From assembly GCF_000482505.1 (NCBI RefSeq), contig NZ_AXVL01000009.1:1-64000 (forward strand): DNA of 64,000 nucleotides, written 5' to 3'. This document shows, one piece after another, positions 25,602 to 35,218 of this stretch. The translations under genes were made by a program, and so were the position numbers. Every line of letters starts with the position of its first letter. Position 1 is the stretch's first letter. The notes under the pieces were generated by a model. That model was not told the origin of the DNA. It ran no database searches and worked only from the letters and a program-made list of their open reading frames with translations. This DNA is from Leptotrichia trevisanii DSM 22070. GTDB lineage: Bacteria > Fusobacteriota > Fusobacteriia > Fusobacteriales > Leptotrichiaceae.

Positions 25602-26345
25602 TTATATAAAAATATTTTCTCTAATAAGAACACTATTTTTACCTATCTGATCTATTATTCCTTTTATTGTTAATTCTTCTCCTACTAATAAATTTGTATT
25701 TTCTTTTTGTTTTGACAAAAAAACTACTTGAAAATTTTCAAATTCATTTGCTATTAAACTAACGTCACCATTAACATTAACATCTTTTATTATACCAGAG
25801 GTCTCTATACATTTATCAACACATAGAAAACTACTTTTTTTACATTGGTTTATCAATTCTAATATTTCTATTTTTTCATAAGAAGTATCTTTTTGTATTG
25901 TTTTTAATCTATTATAAATTTTTGTACTAAGTGAATTTCCATAAACTTCAAGAGTTACTTTTACTACTTTATAACTTTCTTTATCTTGAAAATATAATTG
26001 TAACAACCTATTTCCATTACTTGTTTCTTTTTTATTAACATAAGTTAATTTATCCATTACATAACTACATTCAGAATTTTCAAACATTATTTTTTCATTT
26101 CCAAGATGTAATTTTATTTTTTTATTACTAACTAATTTAGATATTTTCCAATTATTAACAGCTACACAATATACATAATACAATTTTCTTGTATCTTGTA
26201 TTGTACCTGCAAAATAATGATAGTAAAGCATTAATAGACATATTACTGGTATTAAAACAAGTATTCCTGAAATTCCAAATGAAACTATCAAAAAAAATAG
26301 TCCTGGAAAAAAAAGAATAACAATAATCGCAATTATAAATCCCAT
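25602..26345 (-). CDS. Membrane-anchored protein with OB-fold-like C-terminus
   Basis: 247 residues. Two hydrophobic segments lie at about 3-24 and 26-45, then a cytoplasmic or external region, and a C-terminal portion (185-247) with the rhythm of tRNA_anti-like OB folds (SGIIKDVNVNGDVSL ... VGEELTIKGIIDQIG). Such OB modules occur in lipoproteins and membrane proteins of unknown role. It is 38 bp upstream of the hypothetical gene that follows and behind a small single-TM protein. Domain call is tentative. Confidence 0.55.
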   Translation of the reverse strand: MGFIIAIIVILFFPGLFFLIVSFGISGILVLIPVICLLMLYYHYFAGTIQDTRKLYYVYCVAVNNWKISKLVSNKKIKLHLGNEKIMFENSECSYVMDKLTYVNKKETSNGNRLLQLYFQDKESYKVVKVTLEVYGNSLSTKIYNRLKTIQKDTSYEKIEILELINQCKKSSFLCVDKCIETSGIIKDVNVNGDVSLIANEFENFQVVFLSKQKENTNLLVGEELTIKGIIDQIGKNSVLIRENIFI

Positions 26346-26383
26346 AATTTATCATCCTCCTAATTTATATATATCAAACTATT

Positions 26384-26635
26384 TTAATTTTCTGGAATGC
26401 ACACTTGACTGCTACTTATTACTTCATCTGGAACTCCTTCACTTCTTAATTTTTTTATGCATTCTCTCATGTCCATTCTTTCTGTTGGCTGTTCCGATTT
26501 ATCTATCAAAACATAAATACCAAAACCTATAATAATTATTATCATCGCTATAAAAAATTTTTTTACTTGCTCTCTTATTTCATTTTCTATTTCATGTCTT
26601 CGTTTTTCTTCAGTATTTTTTTTCACTATTTTCAT
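26384..26635 (-). CDS. Small single-pass membrane protein
   Basis: 83 residues. A charged N-terminus (1-26) is followed by one very hydrophobic helix (about 28-45) and a C-terminal tail with two cysteines. Topology is likely N-in by the positive-inside rule. Family not recognised. First gene of the three-gene minus-strand group ending at 25111. Confidence 0.5.
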   Translation of the reverse strand: MKIVKKNTEEKRRHEIENEIREQVKKFFIAMIIIIIGFGIYVLIDKSEQPTERMDMRECIKKLRSEGVPDEVISSSQVCIPEN

Positions 26636-26849
26636 GTAGTTTCCTCCAATCTGTTAATATTTATAATTCTAAATAACTTATTCAGTATAACAAAGAATAC
26701 TATAATTAAACCTTTAGATTAACCTTATTTTGTCTTTTTTTTTTGAATTATGTTTAATATTTTTCACAAAAAAGTATCTATTTAAAACAAAAAAGCCCAA
26801 TAGATTTCTTTCTATCAGACTTTTTCATAAATTTATATTATTTTTCTTG

Positions 26850-28106
26850 CTATTCCCTTATCTGTCCTTCTCCTCTAATCACATATTTCGTCGTAGTCAG
26901 CTCTCTTATTCCCATAGGCCCACGAGCATGCAGTTTTTGTGTGGAAATTCCAATTTCTCCACCAAAACCGAATTCTCCTCCGTCAGAAAATCTTGTTGAG
27001 GCATTTAAATAAACGTTGGCTGAATCTACTTCGTTTAGGAATTTTTCAGCATTTTCGATGGATTTTGTCAGGATTGAATCAGAATGATGTGTTCCGTGAT
27101 TGTTTATATATTCAATTGCTTCATCTACATTTTTAACTAGCTTTAAGGACATTATTAAATCCAGATATTCAGCTCCAAAATCTTCTTCTGCCGCCAATTT
27201 CACATCCGCTCTATTTCCAACAATTTCCAATGCTTCTTTGGTATATCTTAACTCTACGCCGTCTTTTAAAAGCATTTCTGTTAATTCAGGCAGGATTGTT
27301 TTTGCGATGTTTTCGTGGATAAGTGTTGTTTCGATGGCATTACATACACTTGGACGTTGGACTTTGGCATTTTCTATGATTGGTAATGCCTGTTTTATGT
27401 TGGCTGTTTCGTCCACAAAGATGTGACAGATTCCTGCACCTGTTTCTATCATTGGGATTGTTGCGTTTTCTACGATAAATCTTTTTAGCCCTTTTCCTCC
27501 TCTTGGAATAATTACGTCAATATATTTGTCTGCACGGATTAAATCCCTTACAAGTTCCCTTTCTGGCTTTTCCACAAGCTGAACTGTATTTTTTGGCAAT
27601 CCGTGATTATCTGCAACTCTATTTAATAGGTTATTCAAATAAATATTTGAATTCAGGGCATCTTCTGAACCACGTAAAATTATCGCATTTGAAGATTTTA
27701 TTGCAAGTCCTGCCGCATCAACTGTAACGTTTGGGCGTGATTCATAAATCATTCCGATTACTCCGAGCGGAACTCTTTTTTTTACAATATTCATTCCATT
27801 TTTATGATTCCATCCTGTAATAACTTCTCCAATTGGATCTGGAAACATAGCCATTTCACGTAGACTTTGAGCCATTCCTTCGATTCTGCCGTCCGTAAGC
27901 TCCATTCTATCTAATAAGGAAAATGCCATTCCATTTTTCTTACCATTTTCCATATCTATTCTGTTTGCAGCCTTTATTTCTTCCTTTTTATTTATCAATT
28001 CATCTGCTATTGCAAATAATACATCATTTTTAATTTTTGTTCCAATTTTCAAAAGTTCTCTTGAAGCAACTTTCGCCTTTTTCCCAAGTTCTTCTATATA
28101 ATTCAT
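26850..28106 (-). CDS. proA: Glutamate-5-semialdehyde dehydrogenase (gamma-glutamyl phosphate reductase)
   Basis: 418 residues from the preferred ATG (MNYIEELGKKAK); an ATG four codons upstream is too close to its SD, whereas GAGG lies 7 nt before 28106. ALDH fold with the ProA segments KRVPLGVIGMIYESRPNV, IPRGGKGL, and the catalytic Cys in VQRPSVCNAIETTL. NADPH reduces gamma-glutamyl phosphate to the semialdehyde, the second step of proline synthesis. proB lies 1.6 kb upstream on the same strand, separated by two unknown membrane genes. The C-terminus RGPMGIRELTTTKY is complete. Confidence 0.95.
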   Translation of the reverse strand: MNYIEELGKKAKVASRELLKIGTKIKNDVLFAIADELINKKEEIKAANRIDMENGKKNGMAFSLLDRMELTDGRIEGMAQSLREMAMFPDPIGEVITGWNHKNGMNIVKKRVPLGVIGMIYESRPNVTVDAAGLAIKSSNAIILRGSEDALNSNIYLNNLLNRVADNHGLPKNTVQLVEKPERELVRDLIRADKYIDVIIPRGGKGLKRFIVENATIPMIETGAGICHIFVDETANIKQALPIIENAKVQRPSVCNAIETTLIHENIAKTILPELTEMLLKDGVELRYTKEALEIVGNRADVKLAAEEDFGAEYLDLIMSLKLVKNVDEAIEYINNHGTHHSDSILTKSIENAEKFLNEVDSANVYLNASTRFSDGGEFGFGGEIGISTQKLHARGPMGIRELTTTKYVIRGEGQIRE

Positions 28107-28137
28107 GTTTTCCCTCATTTCCTAATTTGTTTAATTT

Positions 28138-28734
28138 CTAAAAAAGATCCCCAGCTTTCCTATTCTCATCCTTCATTTTTTTCAGCTTTCTCTTCCAGAA
28201 TAATCCACCAATTGCAAATACAGCTATAAAAATAGTCAAAAAAATCCAATATCCTACCAAATATTGCCTAGCCCAGTCAACATTAAATATATTCGTTATA
28301 ACTTCTATTAAAATATCAAAAAATTTTGTATCTGGATACTGCTTTTTGAAAATCACTGCCAAATTTAACACTTCTGACAAATATATTGACAGATATGAGA
28401 AAACAACTGTAATAATCATGCCAAAAGGTGTCATTTCAAATTCATCATACGGATTGTTAAATCTACTTTTTTTAACTTTTCCAACTTCTTCCACTTCATT
28501 CCAGCTATCAGTTTCCTTCGACTTTTCCCTTTGTCTTTTCCCGAAAAAATTTCCCAGTACAACTCCGGCACTTGATGCACCTAATGCTACTATTGGCACT
28601 ACAGCCGTACTGTCATTAATTTGAGCTACCCAAAAACCGAATAATGTTGCAATTATTAAACCTGCAAACCCTCCTAGAAATGTGTATAACTTATTTTCAT
28701 TTTTACCACTTGTTAGAAACTTTATATTATTCAT
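28138..28734 (-). CDS. Membrane protein of unknown function in the pro cluster
   Basis: 198 residues with about four membrane segments (15-37, 45-63, 103-130, 162-181). Gly/Ala-rich segments between the first two helices (VVPIVALGASSAGVVLG). Family not recognised. RBS GGAGAAAT before ATG. It is 31 bp upstream of proA and 17 bp downstream of the next gene, so probably in one transcript proB-X-Y-proA. Confidence 0.55.
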   Translation of the reverse strand: MNNIKFLTSGKNENKLYTFLGGFAGLIIATLFGFWVAQINDSTAVVPIVALGASSAGVVLGNFFGKRQREKSKETDSWNEVEEVGKVKKSRFNNPYDEFEMTPFGMIITVVFSYLSIYLSEVLNLAVIFKKQYPDTKFFDILIEVITNIFNVDWARQYLVGYWIFLTIFIAVFAIGGLFWKRKLKKMKDENRKAGDLF

Positions 28735-28751
28735 TTATTTCTCCTGTTTTT

Positions 28752-29537
28752 TTATTTATTTGCTCCAAAAGTATTAATTATTGTTTCTAGTAAATTTGTA
28801 TTATGAATTAATGCTTTGGTTGACAAATGCAATATTTTATTTCCATCTCTATCTTTTATATTTATTGCTCCATATGATGTACTTATATTATATTCGTTCC
28901 AGCTATAAACTTCATTATCTAAAGTCAATGCTTCTCTTGTAACCTTTATTATCAGTGCCTGTTCTAATTTTTTAGCTATATATTTTTTAGGAGCCAATGC
29001 CATTATTGGTTTTCTAGTATTGTTAAACAAAAATTCCACAGCTTCTCCATTTTCGATTTTTTTCATAGCTTTTGGATAATTAATTTTTACAAAATCCTGC
29101 TGAAACAAATCAAATGCGTTAGTGGGATAACCTGCTGCAGCTATATTTTTCCAAGTACCGTTGTTGTCTTTATACCATATTCCTAAAAATGTATTTGGCC
29201 TCATTACATTTGGAATAAAAAAATATTCCAAATTTTCATAAAGAATTTTTTCGTTTTTCCCAATAGAAAAACCGTCTTCATAAAAGAATATTTTTACATA
29301 TTTTTTTATTATAAAATATGGCAAAACATAAGCAAATATTATTAACAATAAATCCACTAATACTATAGCCATTATAGCATTTCCCAGCGTTCCTCTTTCA
29401 GCTGCTCTTCCAAAATTTTTCATAAAAAATATTGTAAACATTATCAAAAAAAAGTTAAACAGCAAAAAATTTGCCAATGTAATTATTTTAAGATAAAGTT
29501 TCATTCCCACTGTTTTTTTAGGTTTTTCGTAATTCAT
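28752..29537 (-). CDS. Two-TM protein of unknown function in the pro cluster
   Basis: 261 residues. Two N-terminal membrane helices (about 14-36 and 50-72), then a soluble domain (80-261) whose alternating beta strands (KIFFYEDGFSIGKNEKILYENLEYF) resemble bacterial PH-like domains. No enzymatic motif. Located 207 bp downstream of proB and 17 bp upstream of the next gene. Function unknown; the PH-like resemblance is by eye. Confidence 0.55.
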   Translation of the reverse strand: MNYEKPKKTVGMKLYLKIITLANFLLFNFFLIMFTIFFMKNFGRAAERGTLGNAIMAIVLVDLLLIIFAYVLPYFIIKKYVKIFFYEDGFSIGKNEKILYENLEYFFIPNVMRPNTFLGIWYKDNNGTWKNIAAAGYPTNAFDLFQQDFVKINYPKAMKKIENGEAVEFLFNNTRKPIMALAPKKYIAKKLEQALIIKVTREALTLDNEVYSWNEYNISTSYGAINIKDRDGNKILHLSTKALIHNTNLLETIINTFGANK

Positions 29538-29744
29538 AAATCATCTCTCTTTCTTTTCATTATTTAAAAATTTCTAATTGTATACTTAGCTTTAAAGTTA
29601 AATCAAACAATCTAAATTAAATTATGTTTCAGATATGTAAATTTTTACTTTAAGTTTCAATGAACAATATAAAGTTTATAGCAACTGATAAAAATAAACT
29701 TAATATAAAATTTACTTCTAGTGCCAACAAAAATCATATTTTTA

Positions 29745-30887
29745 TTATTTCCTAATAACAACATTGTCAATATGAATCACAGCATCATCATATTTGTACC
29801 CCAATACTTCCTCTATATTTTCACTTTTTACGCCTTTTATAAGGCTTATTTCCTCTGATGAATAATTTGAAATTCCTGTTGCAACAACTTTTCCTTCCAA
29901 ATCTTCTATTTCGATAACTGCCCCTTTGTCAAAATTTCCTTCAATGGATTTTATTCCAACTGATAATAGGCTGTTCCCGTTTTTCAATGCTGCTTTTGCA
30001 CCATTATCAATTGTCAATACACCTTCTTTATTAGTCCCGTAAGCAAGCCAGTATTTTCTTAGGCTAATCTTTTTATTTTTTTTCACAAAAAGTGTTCCTA
30101 TATTTTCCTTTTCTACAATTCTAGTTATATTTTTCGGATCATCTCCGCTGGCAATTACAAGACTTGTTCCAATTTTTGTTACCATTTCCGCAGCAATGAT
30201 TTTTGTTATCATTCCACCAGTACCGAATTTTGAGCCTTCCGCACCTGCCATCCGCTTTATATCCTCATTAATATCCCCAACCATATGAATCAGGTTTGCA
30301 TCCTCATATTTTCGGGGATTTTTATTGTAAAGCCCATCAATATCCGATAAAATAATTAATAAATCAGCGTCAATCAATCCCGAAACAAGTGCCGACATCG
30401 TATCATTGTCCCCAACCTTTATTTTCAGTGCATTAGACACGATTGCATCATTTTCATTTATAATCGGAATAATTTTTCTTTTCAAAAAGGCATTACAGAC
30501 ATTTCTCATGTTCAAATATCTTTTTCTATTTGAAAATTCCTCTTTTGTCAATAAAAGCTGTCCGATTATCTTGTTATGCTCCTTAAAAAGCGTTTGATAA
30601 ATCTGCATAAGCGAGACCTGTCCAACTGCTGACAACATTTGCTTTTCCGCTAAAGTCTTGGGCTTCTCACTTATATTAAGCAGTCCCATTCCAGCACCAA
30701 CTGCACCAGAACTCACAAGGATCACATCATACCCCTTATCCTGCAAATTGCTCAGCTCCAGCACAATTTTCTTTATTTTTTCAATATTCAGATGTCCATT
30801 CTCAGTAGTAAGCGTAGAAGTTCCCACCTTTACAACTATTCTCTGTATATTTTCCAAAATTTCCTCTCTTGTATTACTATTTCTCAT
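29745..30887 (-). CDS. proB: Glutamate 5-kinase
   Basis: 380 residues. The amino-acid kinase domain has IVVKVGTSTLTTENG, VSSGAVGAGM, INENDAI, GDNDTMSALVS and GTGGMITKI. A C-terminal PUA domain follows (about 285-370: AALKNGNSLLSVGI...GAVIEIEDLEGKVVATG). It phosphorylates glutamate to gamma-glutamyl phosphate, the committed, proline-inhibited step. Full length. No T-box or other proline-responsive leader is apparent. The third enzyme, ProC, is not in the window. Confidence 0.95.
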   Translation of the reverse strand: MRNSNTREEILENIQRIVVKVGTSTLTTENGHLNIEKIKKIVLELSNLQDKGYDVILVSSGAVGAGMGLLNISEKPKTLAEKQMLSAVGQVSLMQIYQTLFKEHNKIIGQLLLTKEEFSNRKRYLNMRNVCNAFLKRKIIPIINENDAIVSNALKIKVGDNDTMSALVSGLIDADLLIILSDIDGLYNKNPRKYEDANLIHMVGDINEDIKRMAGAEGSKFGTGGMITKIIAAEMVTKIGTSLVIASGDDPKNITRIVEKENIGTLFVKKNKKISLRKYWLAYGTNKEGVLTIDNGAKAALKNGNSLLSVGIKSIEGNFDKGAVIEIEDLEGKVVATGISNYSSEEISLIKGVKSENIEEVLGYKYDDAVIHIDNVVIRK

Positions 30888-30939
30888 ATTCTTTCCATTC
30901 TCCTGTTAAACATTTTTATGTGTTTTATTTTTTTAAGTA

Positions 30940-30961
30940 AGGGCATAAAATTTCATGCCCT
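30940..30961. repeat. Hairpin AGGGCAT/ATGCCCT
   Basis: A 7-bp perfect stem with an 8-nt loop between proB and the small lipoprotein gene. There is no T run on either side, so it is not a standard terminator. The arm sequence recurs in the hairpin at 55362-55389. Confidence 0.45.
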
Positions 30962-30976
30962 CACAATTCTAATCAA

Positions 30977-31120
30977 TTATTTTTTCAATTTGTTACACAG
31001 ATTTGTATTTAGACAAGTATATCCTCCTGCAACTGCTCCTGCTCCCAACGCTATCGCTGTACAGGAACTTAGGCTCATCATTAATGCAATTATTACTCCT
31101 ATAAGTTTAATTTTTCTCAT
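30977..31120 (-). CDS. Small lipoprotein
   Basis: 47 residues on the minus strand, ATG 31120 to TAA 30977, behind the RBS GAGGTAGG. The sequence is a lipoprotein signal peptide (MRKIKLIGVIIALMMSLSSC, lipobox LSSC with Cys20) followed by only 27 residues that are Gly/Ala-rich and contain two more cysteines. The mature part would be a lipid-anchored peptide. Such short lipoproteins are easily missed by annotation. Function unknown. Confidence 0.75.
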   Translation of the reverse strand: MRKIKLIGVIIALMMSLSSCTAIALGAGAVAGGYTCLNTNLCNKLKK

Positions 31121-31231
31121 TTTTCCTACCTCTCAATCCGGTTTTTAAATTAACCTAAAAAATTTACTATATTTTAACTTTTTTAATTTATTTATTCCTT
31201 TATAATAATAAATAATTTTGGTATTTTAATC

Positions 31232-32674
31232 TTAACTTTTACGTATCCACACAGAAATCTTTTCACTTTCAACTTTAAAATGGGCATTTCCTTCCACATC
31301 TACTATAACATCTGCGTATCCGCTGCCTGTAACTTCCTGCCAAACCTGTCCAGCCCGTTCCTTTCCAACTTCCACTTGAATCTCACCTTCCTCATCAGAA
31401 TTTGAAAGTACAGCTACACAGCCAGTCCACTCATCTCGTCCCGTTCTTTGAATTGCAATTATGTTTGGATTATCCAGATAATTTATTTGTTCTCCATAAG
31501 CATACATTCTCCGTACTTCCAGAAGTTTGTCAATTATCCACTGATGCGGGCTTTTTTCCCCGCCTATTCCATAATAATCCCCATAAAACAGACATGGATA
31601 GCCGTCTTTTGATAATAATATTATAGCATATGAATGTGGAATAAACCAGTCTTCCACTTGTGATTCCAAAGCACTTCCCTTTTGAGAATCGTGATTGTCC
31701 ACAAATGTTACGGCCGCCATCGGATTTGTTGCAACTATTGTATGCTCAAAAATTTCTCTTAAATCGTAATCTTGTTTCTTTTTGGAAGCATCGTACATGT
31801 TAAAATGAAGTCCGACATCGAACAAATCAGTCTTATAACCAACATTATCCAGATATTCCTTCAATTTTTCCAAGTCATTTCGCCAGTATTCACCGACGGA
31901 ATAAAATTTTTCTCCATAAGTTGCTCTTACTTGTGTCAAAAATTCCGCTATAAATTCATCTTTTATATGTTTTACCGCATCCATCCTGAATCCATCAATT
32001 TTCAGTTCATTTACAACCCATTTTCCCCATCTGATTACTTCCTCCCTTACTTCAGGATGTGAAAAATCAATATCAGCATTCATCAGATAGTCATAATTTC
32101 CAAGCTCCGAATCAACTCCCTCATCCCAGTCCTTATTTTCTCCAACAATTTTATAAATCGCTGTTTTTCCTGTTCTGTTATCAAAATCCACACCATCAAA
32201 AAGATTGTGATTCCACTTGAATGTAGAATATTTATCATTTCTTCCTGGAAAAGTGAATTTTGTCCAGCCTTCTATTTCAAAAGGCTCTGATATTTCCACT
32301 GTTCTATCTTCCGGATCAACTTCAATTGCTAAAAAATTTTCCGTTTCATCAGCTCCACCCTTATGGTTCAACACTGCGTCCAGATATACATTTATATTGT
32401 ATTTATGAAGTTCTTCTATTGCTTCAACCAGTTCCTGCTTTGTCCCATATTTCGTTCTGATAGTGCCCTTCTGATCAAATTCTCCCAAGTCCCACAAATC
32501 GTATGCTCCATATCCCACATCAAATTGTGAAGTCCCTTTATATGCAGGTGGAATCCACACTCCACTGACACCAATTTCACTCAGATGTCTGGCATCATCC
32601 TTTAATCTTTGCCAATGTTTCCCGTCATTTGGCAAGTTCCACTCAAAATACTGTATCATTACTCCATTTTCCAT
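31232..32674 (-). CDS. Cytoplasmic alpha-amylase (GH13)
   Basis: 480 residues, GH13. The catalytic set is intact: nucleophile Asp232 in GFRMDAVKH, acid/base Glu262 in SVGEYW and Asp329 in FVDNHDS. The sequence starts GVMIQYFEWNLPNDG as in liquefying Bacillus-type amylases and E. coli AmyS/AmyA. No signal peptide, so it acts on intracellular glycogen or imported maltodextrins. Domain B and C-terminal beta domain (about 390-480) are present. RBS AGGAGG. Located between the lipoprotein and kdsB. Confidence 0.93.
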   Translation of the reverse strand: MENGVMIQYFEWNLPNDGKHWQRLKDDARHLSEIGVSGVWIPPAYKGTSQFDVGYGAYDLWDLGEFDQKGTIRTKYGTKQELVEAIEELHKYNINVYLDAVLNHKGGADETENFLAIEVDPEDRTVEISEPFEIEGWTKFTFPGRNDKYSTFKWNHNLFDGVDFDNRTGKTAIYKIVGENKDWDEGVDSELGNYDYLMNADIDFSHPEVREEVIRWGKWVVNELKIDGFRMDAVKHIKDEFIAEFLTQVRATYGEKFYSVGEYWRNDLEKLKEYLDNVGYKTDLFDVGLHFNMYDASKKKQDYDLREIFEHTIVATNPMAAVTFVDNHDSQKGSALESQVEDWFIPHSYAIILLSKDGYPCLFYGDYYGIGGEKSPHQWIIDKLLEVRRMYAYGEQINYLDNPNIIAIQRTGRDEWTGCVAVLSNSDEEGEIQVEVGKERAGQVWQEVTGSGYADVIVDVEGNAHFKVESEKISVWIRKS

Positions 32675-32700
32675 AATTTCCTCCTTTTTTACAATATTTT

Positions 32701-33456
32701 TTATTTATCCAATGTTATTCCATTTTCTGTTATAAATTTAACAACTTCGCTTAAATCCTCTTGTGTATCCACCCCTATCACATTTGAATTAGTTTCCAGA
32801 ACTTTTATTTTATAGCCATTTTCAATAAATCTAAGCTGCTCAAGCGACTCCATCTTTTCCAGAACACCCTCTCTCAAGTTTTTCAGTTCATTTAAAAATT
32901 TCGCTGTGTAGCCATAAATTCCAACATGTTTAAAATATTTAAAATTTTCACTGTTATTTTTATCACGCTCGTATGGAATTACCGAACGGCTAAAATAGAT
33001 GGCATTGTCATTAAAGTCTGTGATAACTTTTACATGATTTGGATTCTCAATTTCCTTTTGAGATTTCATTTCCTGCTTCAATGTAACAATTTCAGATTTC
33101 TCATTTCTGTAATTATTTGCCAGAATATTGATTGACTCAATGTCAATTAACGGCTCATCCCCTTGAATATTTATAATAAAATCATAGTTTTTGTACTCGT
33201 CTTTATTTATAACTTCAATTATTCTGGAAGTTCCATTTTTATGATTTTCAGCCGTCATAACCACATTCCCGCCAAATTTTTTTACCACTTCAAAAATTCT
33301 CTTGTCATCAGTAGCCACGACAATTTCGTCAATATCAGCATTTCTTGCCCTTTTGTAAACCCACTCAATCATTGTGTATCCACAAATATCCTTAAGAGGC
33401 TTCCCTTCAAACCTGCTGGACGCATATCTTGCCGGTATCACTCCCAATATTTTCAT
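32701..33456 (-). CDS. kdsB: CMP-Kdo synthetase (3-deoxy-manno-octulosonate cytidylyltransferase)
   Basis: 251 residues from the preferred ATG (MKILGVIPARYASSRF); a GTG/ATG nine residues upstream lies before the RBS AAGGAG, which sits 10 nt before 33456. The nucleotidyltransferase signature IPARYxSxRxxGKPL and VxxxTDDxRI-like segment (VVATDDKRIFE) plus INIQGDEPLI are clear. It activates Kdo with CTP for lipopolysaccharide core synthesis, direct evidence that the organism has an outer membrane. kdsA/kdsD are not in the window. Confidence 0.95.
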   Translation of the reverse strand: MKILGVIPARYASSRFEGKPLKDICGYTMIEWVYKRARNADIDEIVVATDDKRIFEVVKKFGGNVVMTAENHKNGTSRIIEVINKDEYKNYDFIINIQGDEPLIDIESINILANNYRNEKSEIVTLKQEMKSQKEIENPNHVKVITDFNDNAIYFSRSVIPYERDKNNSENFKYFKHVGIYGYTAKFLNELKNLREGVLEKMESLEQLRFIENGYKIKVLETNSNVIGVDTQEDLSEVVKFITENGITLDK

Positions 33457-33661
33457 AAATATATTTCTCCTTTTTTTCAACAATTTTATAAAACTAAACT
33501 TAAAGCTATGCTGTTCAAATATCAGGTTTGTTTAATTTTAAATAAGTTCGAATGTATTTTACCATATTTTTGTTTAAATTACATTATATTTATGTCAGAT
33601 AAATAAAAAAAGAGCCATTTAATTTTTCTAAACAACTCAATTTTTTATTTCTTCTAAATCT

Positions 33662-35128
33662 CTATGCCAGTCCGAAAGTTATAAATCTTAAAACTTTTCC
33701 AAACAATGATAACTGCTTGTAATCATTCTGGGCCACAATATCAACTGTTCCTACGACTTTGTCATCGTTTGACAGCACTTCCAGCTTACCAATCACATCG
33801 CCTTTGGCAATCCCTTCTTTTTCAGCGGTAACTTGTAAATCTTTTATCTTAAATTTATAATTTGTATTATCCAATTGATATACATTGCTTGATAAAACAC
33901 CTTTTATTTCTTTTTTTTCTGCATTTCTGACTTTAAATGTGTTTCCAAGTTCCTGTCCTTCCTTGTAAACTGGTATCATTCGTTCTTCCAGTTTTGTAAA
34001 TTCCTGCTTCTGATCCTCAGTTCTTGCGTCATCACTTTTATTTCCAAGTGTAACGGAAATAATTTCCAGATTCCCAATTTTACTTGAAACAATCATATTA
34101 TATCCAGCTTGTGCATGAAATCCTGTCTTTAAGCCATAAATCCCGAATTTATCAAGCAAATGGTTTCTATTGTTATAAACCACATCTTCGCCTTCTGAAT
34201 TTTGCAACACAAGTTCAGATTCTTTCATCCATGCTCTCAATCTTTCATCTCTTACAGCTCTTCTTCCAAGCAGATACATATCGTATGCTGTTGAAACGTC
34301 CATATCCTTATTAGTCATCGAAGTTGGAAGTCCCGCAGGAGTGTAATAATGTGTATCATTCATTCCAAGTTCTCTTGCCTTGTCATTCATTAATTTTACA
34401 AAGTTATCCATATTCCCTTTTGAAATATGATATGCCACTAGGTACGCCGCATTGTTTGCCGAGTAAATAATCTCTGCACGCAGCAAGTCCTTTAATGTGT
34501 AGCAATCTCCAGCCTTGGCATTTAACCAACTACCGCCCATATTTACTATTTCTGGTGTAAAACATACTTTGTCATCCAGTTTTGCATTTCCCCTGTCAAC
34601 TTGATCAAGTGCCACAAGAATATTCATAACTTTTGTAAGTGAAGCAATTGGATGTTTCTGTCTTGACATTTTATCCTTCAAAACTTTTCCATCTGTAGTT
34701 GCAATGAATTTTATAACTTCGCCATAATAGTGGGAAACCCCTTCATGTTCATGCTCTACTGCCTGCACAAGTTTTTTCTTTGGCACCGCTTTATTATCAT
34801 TTTTTGCCGTCTTATTTTTACTATTGTCTTTTCCCTTATGATTTTTTAAATCTGCTTCATTCCCGATATTTTCACCATTTTCCTCAAACTGTGAATGTTT
34901 TCTTTTTTTACCGTGTTTAGAACTTTTTTCGTATCCCCGTCTTGTTGCCTGCTCAATTTCATCATATCCACCATGTTCCTTCAAAGTTGAACTTTTAGAT
35001 TTTTCTTCCCTGACAGTGACACCACTTTCTTTTGTAGCACCTGTTTCCTGCTCCCCTTCCGCATAAACTAAAGCTGCGAATAATGCTAACACTCCCAAAA
35101 CCAAAACTCTTTTTACTTTCTTATACAT
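33662..35128 (-). CDS. D-alanyl-D-alanine carboxypeptidase (PBP5/6-like, SxxK family)
   Basis: 488 residues from ATG 35128, chosen because AAAGGAAAAGG lies directly before it; an ATG five codons upstream has no SD. Numbering from the longer form: signal peptide to about 28, a charged low-complexity linker (30-125, Lys/Glu/Asn-rich), then the transpeptidase fold with SLTK (Ser168), SAN (228-230) and KTG (339-341), and a C-terminal beta domain (about 390-480). It trims pentapeptide stems of peptidoglycan in the periplasm. The linker, longer than usual, may span to the wall. The C-terminal LRFITFGLA is a possible amphipathic membrane anchor. Confidence 0.92.
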   Translation of the reverse strand: MYKKVKRVLVLGVLALFAALVYAEGEQETGATKESGVTVREEKSKSSTLKEHGGYDEIEQATRRGYEKSSKHGKKRKHSQFEENGENIGNEADLKNHKGKDNSKNKTAKNDNKAVPKKKLVQAVEHEHEGVSHYYGEVIKFIATTDGKVLKDKMSRQKHPIASLTKVMNILVALDQVDRGNAKLDDKVCFTPEIVNMGGSWLNAKAGDCYTLKDLLRAEIIYSANNAAYLVAYHISKGNMDNFVKLMNDKARELGMNDTHYYTPAGLPTSMTNKDMDVSTAYDMYLLGRRAVRDERLRAWMKESELVLQNSEGEDVVYNNRNHLLDKFGIYGLKTGFHAQAGYNMIVSSKIGNLEIISVTLGNKSDDARTEDQKQEFTKLEERMIPVYKEGQELGNTFKVRNAEKKEIKGVLSSNVYQLDNTNYKFKIKDLQVTAEKEGIAKGDVIGKLEVLSNDDKVVGTVDIVAQNDYKQLSLFGKVLRFITFGLA

Positions 35129-35218
35129 CCTTTTCCTTTCCATCTATATTTATATTTTAAAAATTTATTTTCTAAATTATTCACAAATAATCTAAAAATT
35201 TTATCATAATTATTTTTA

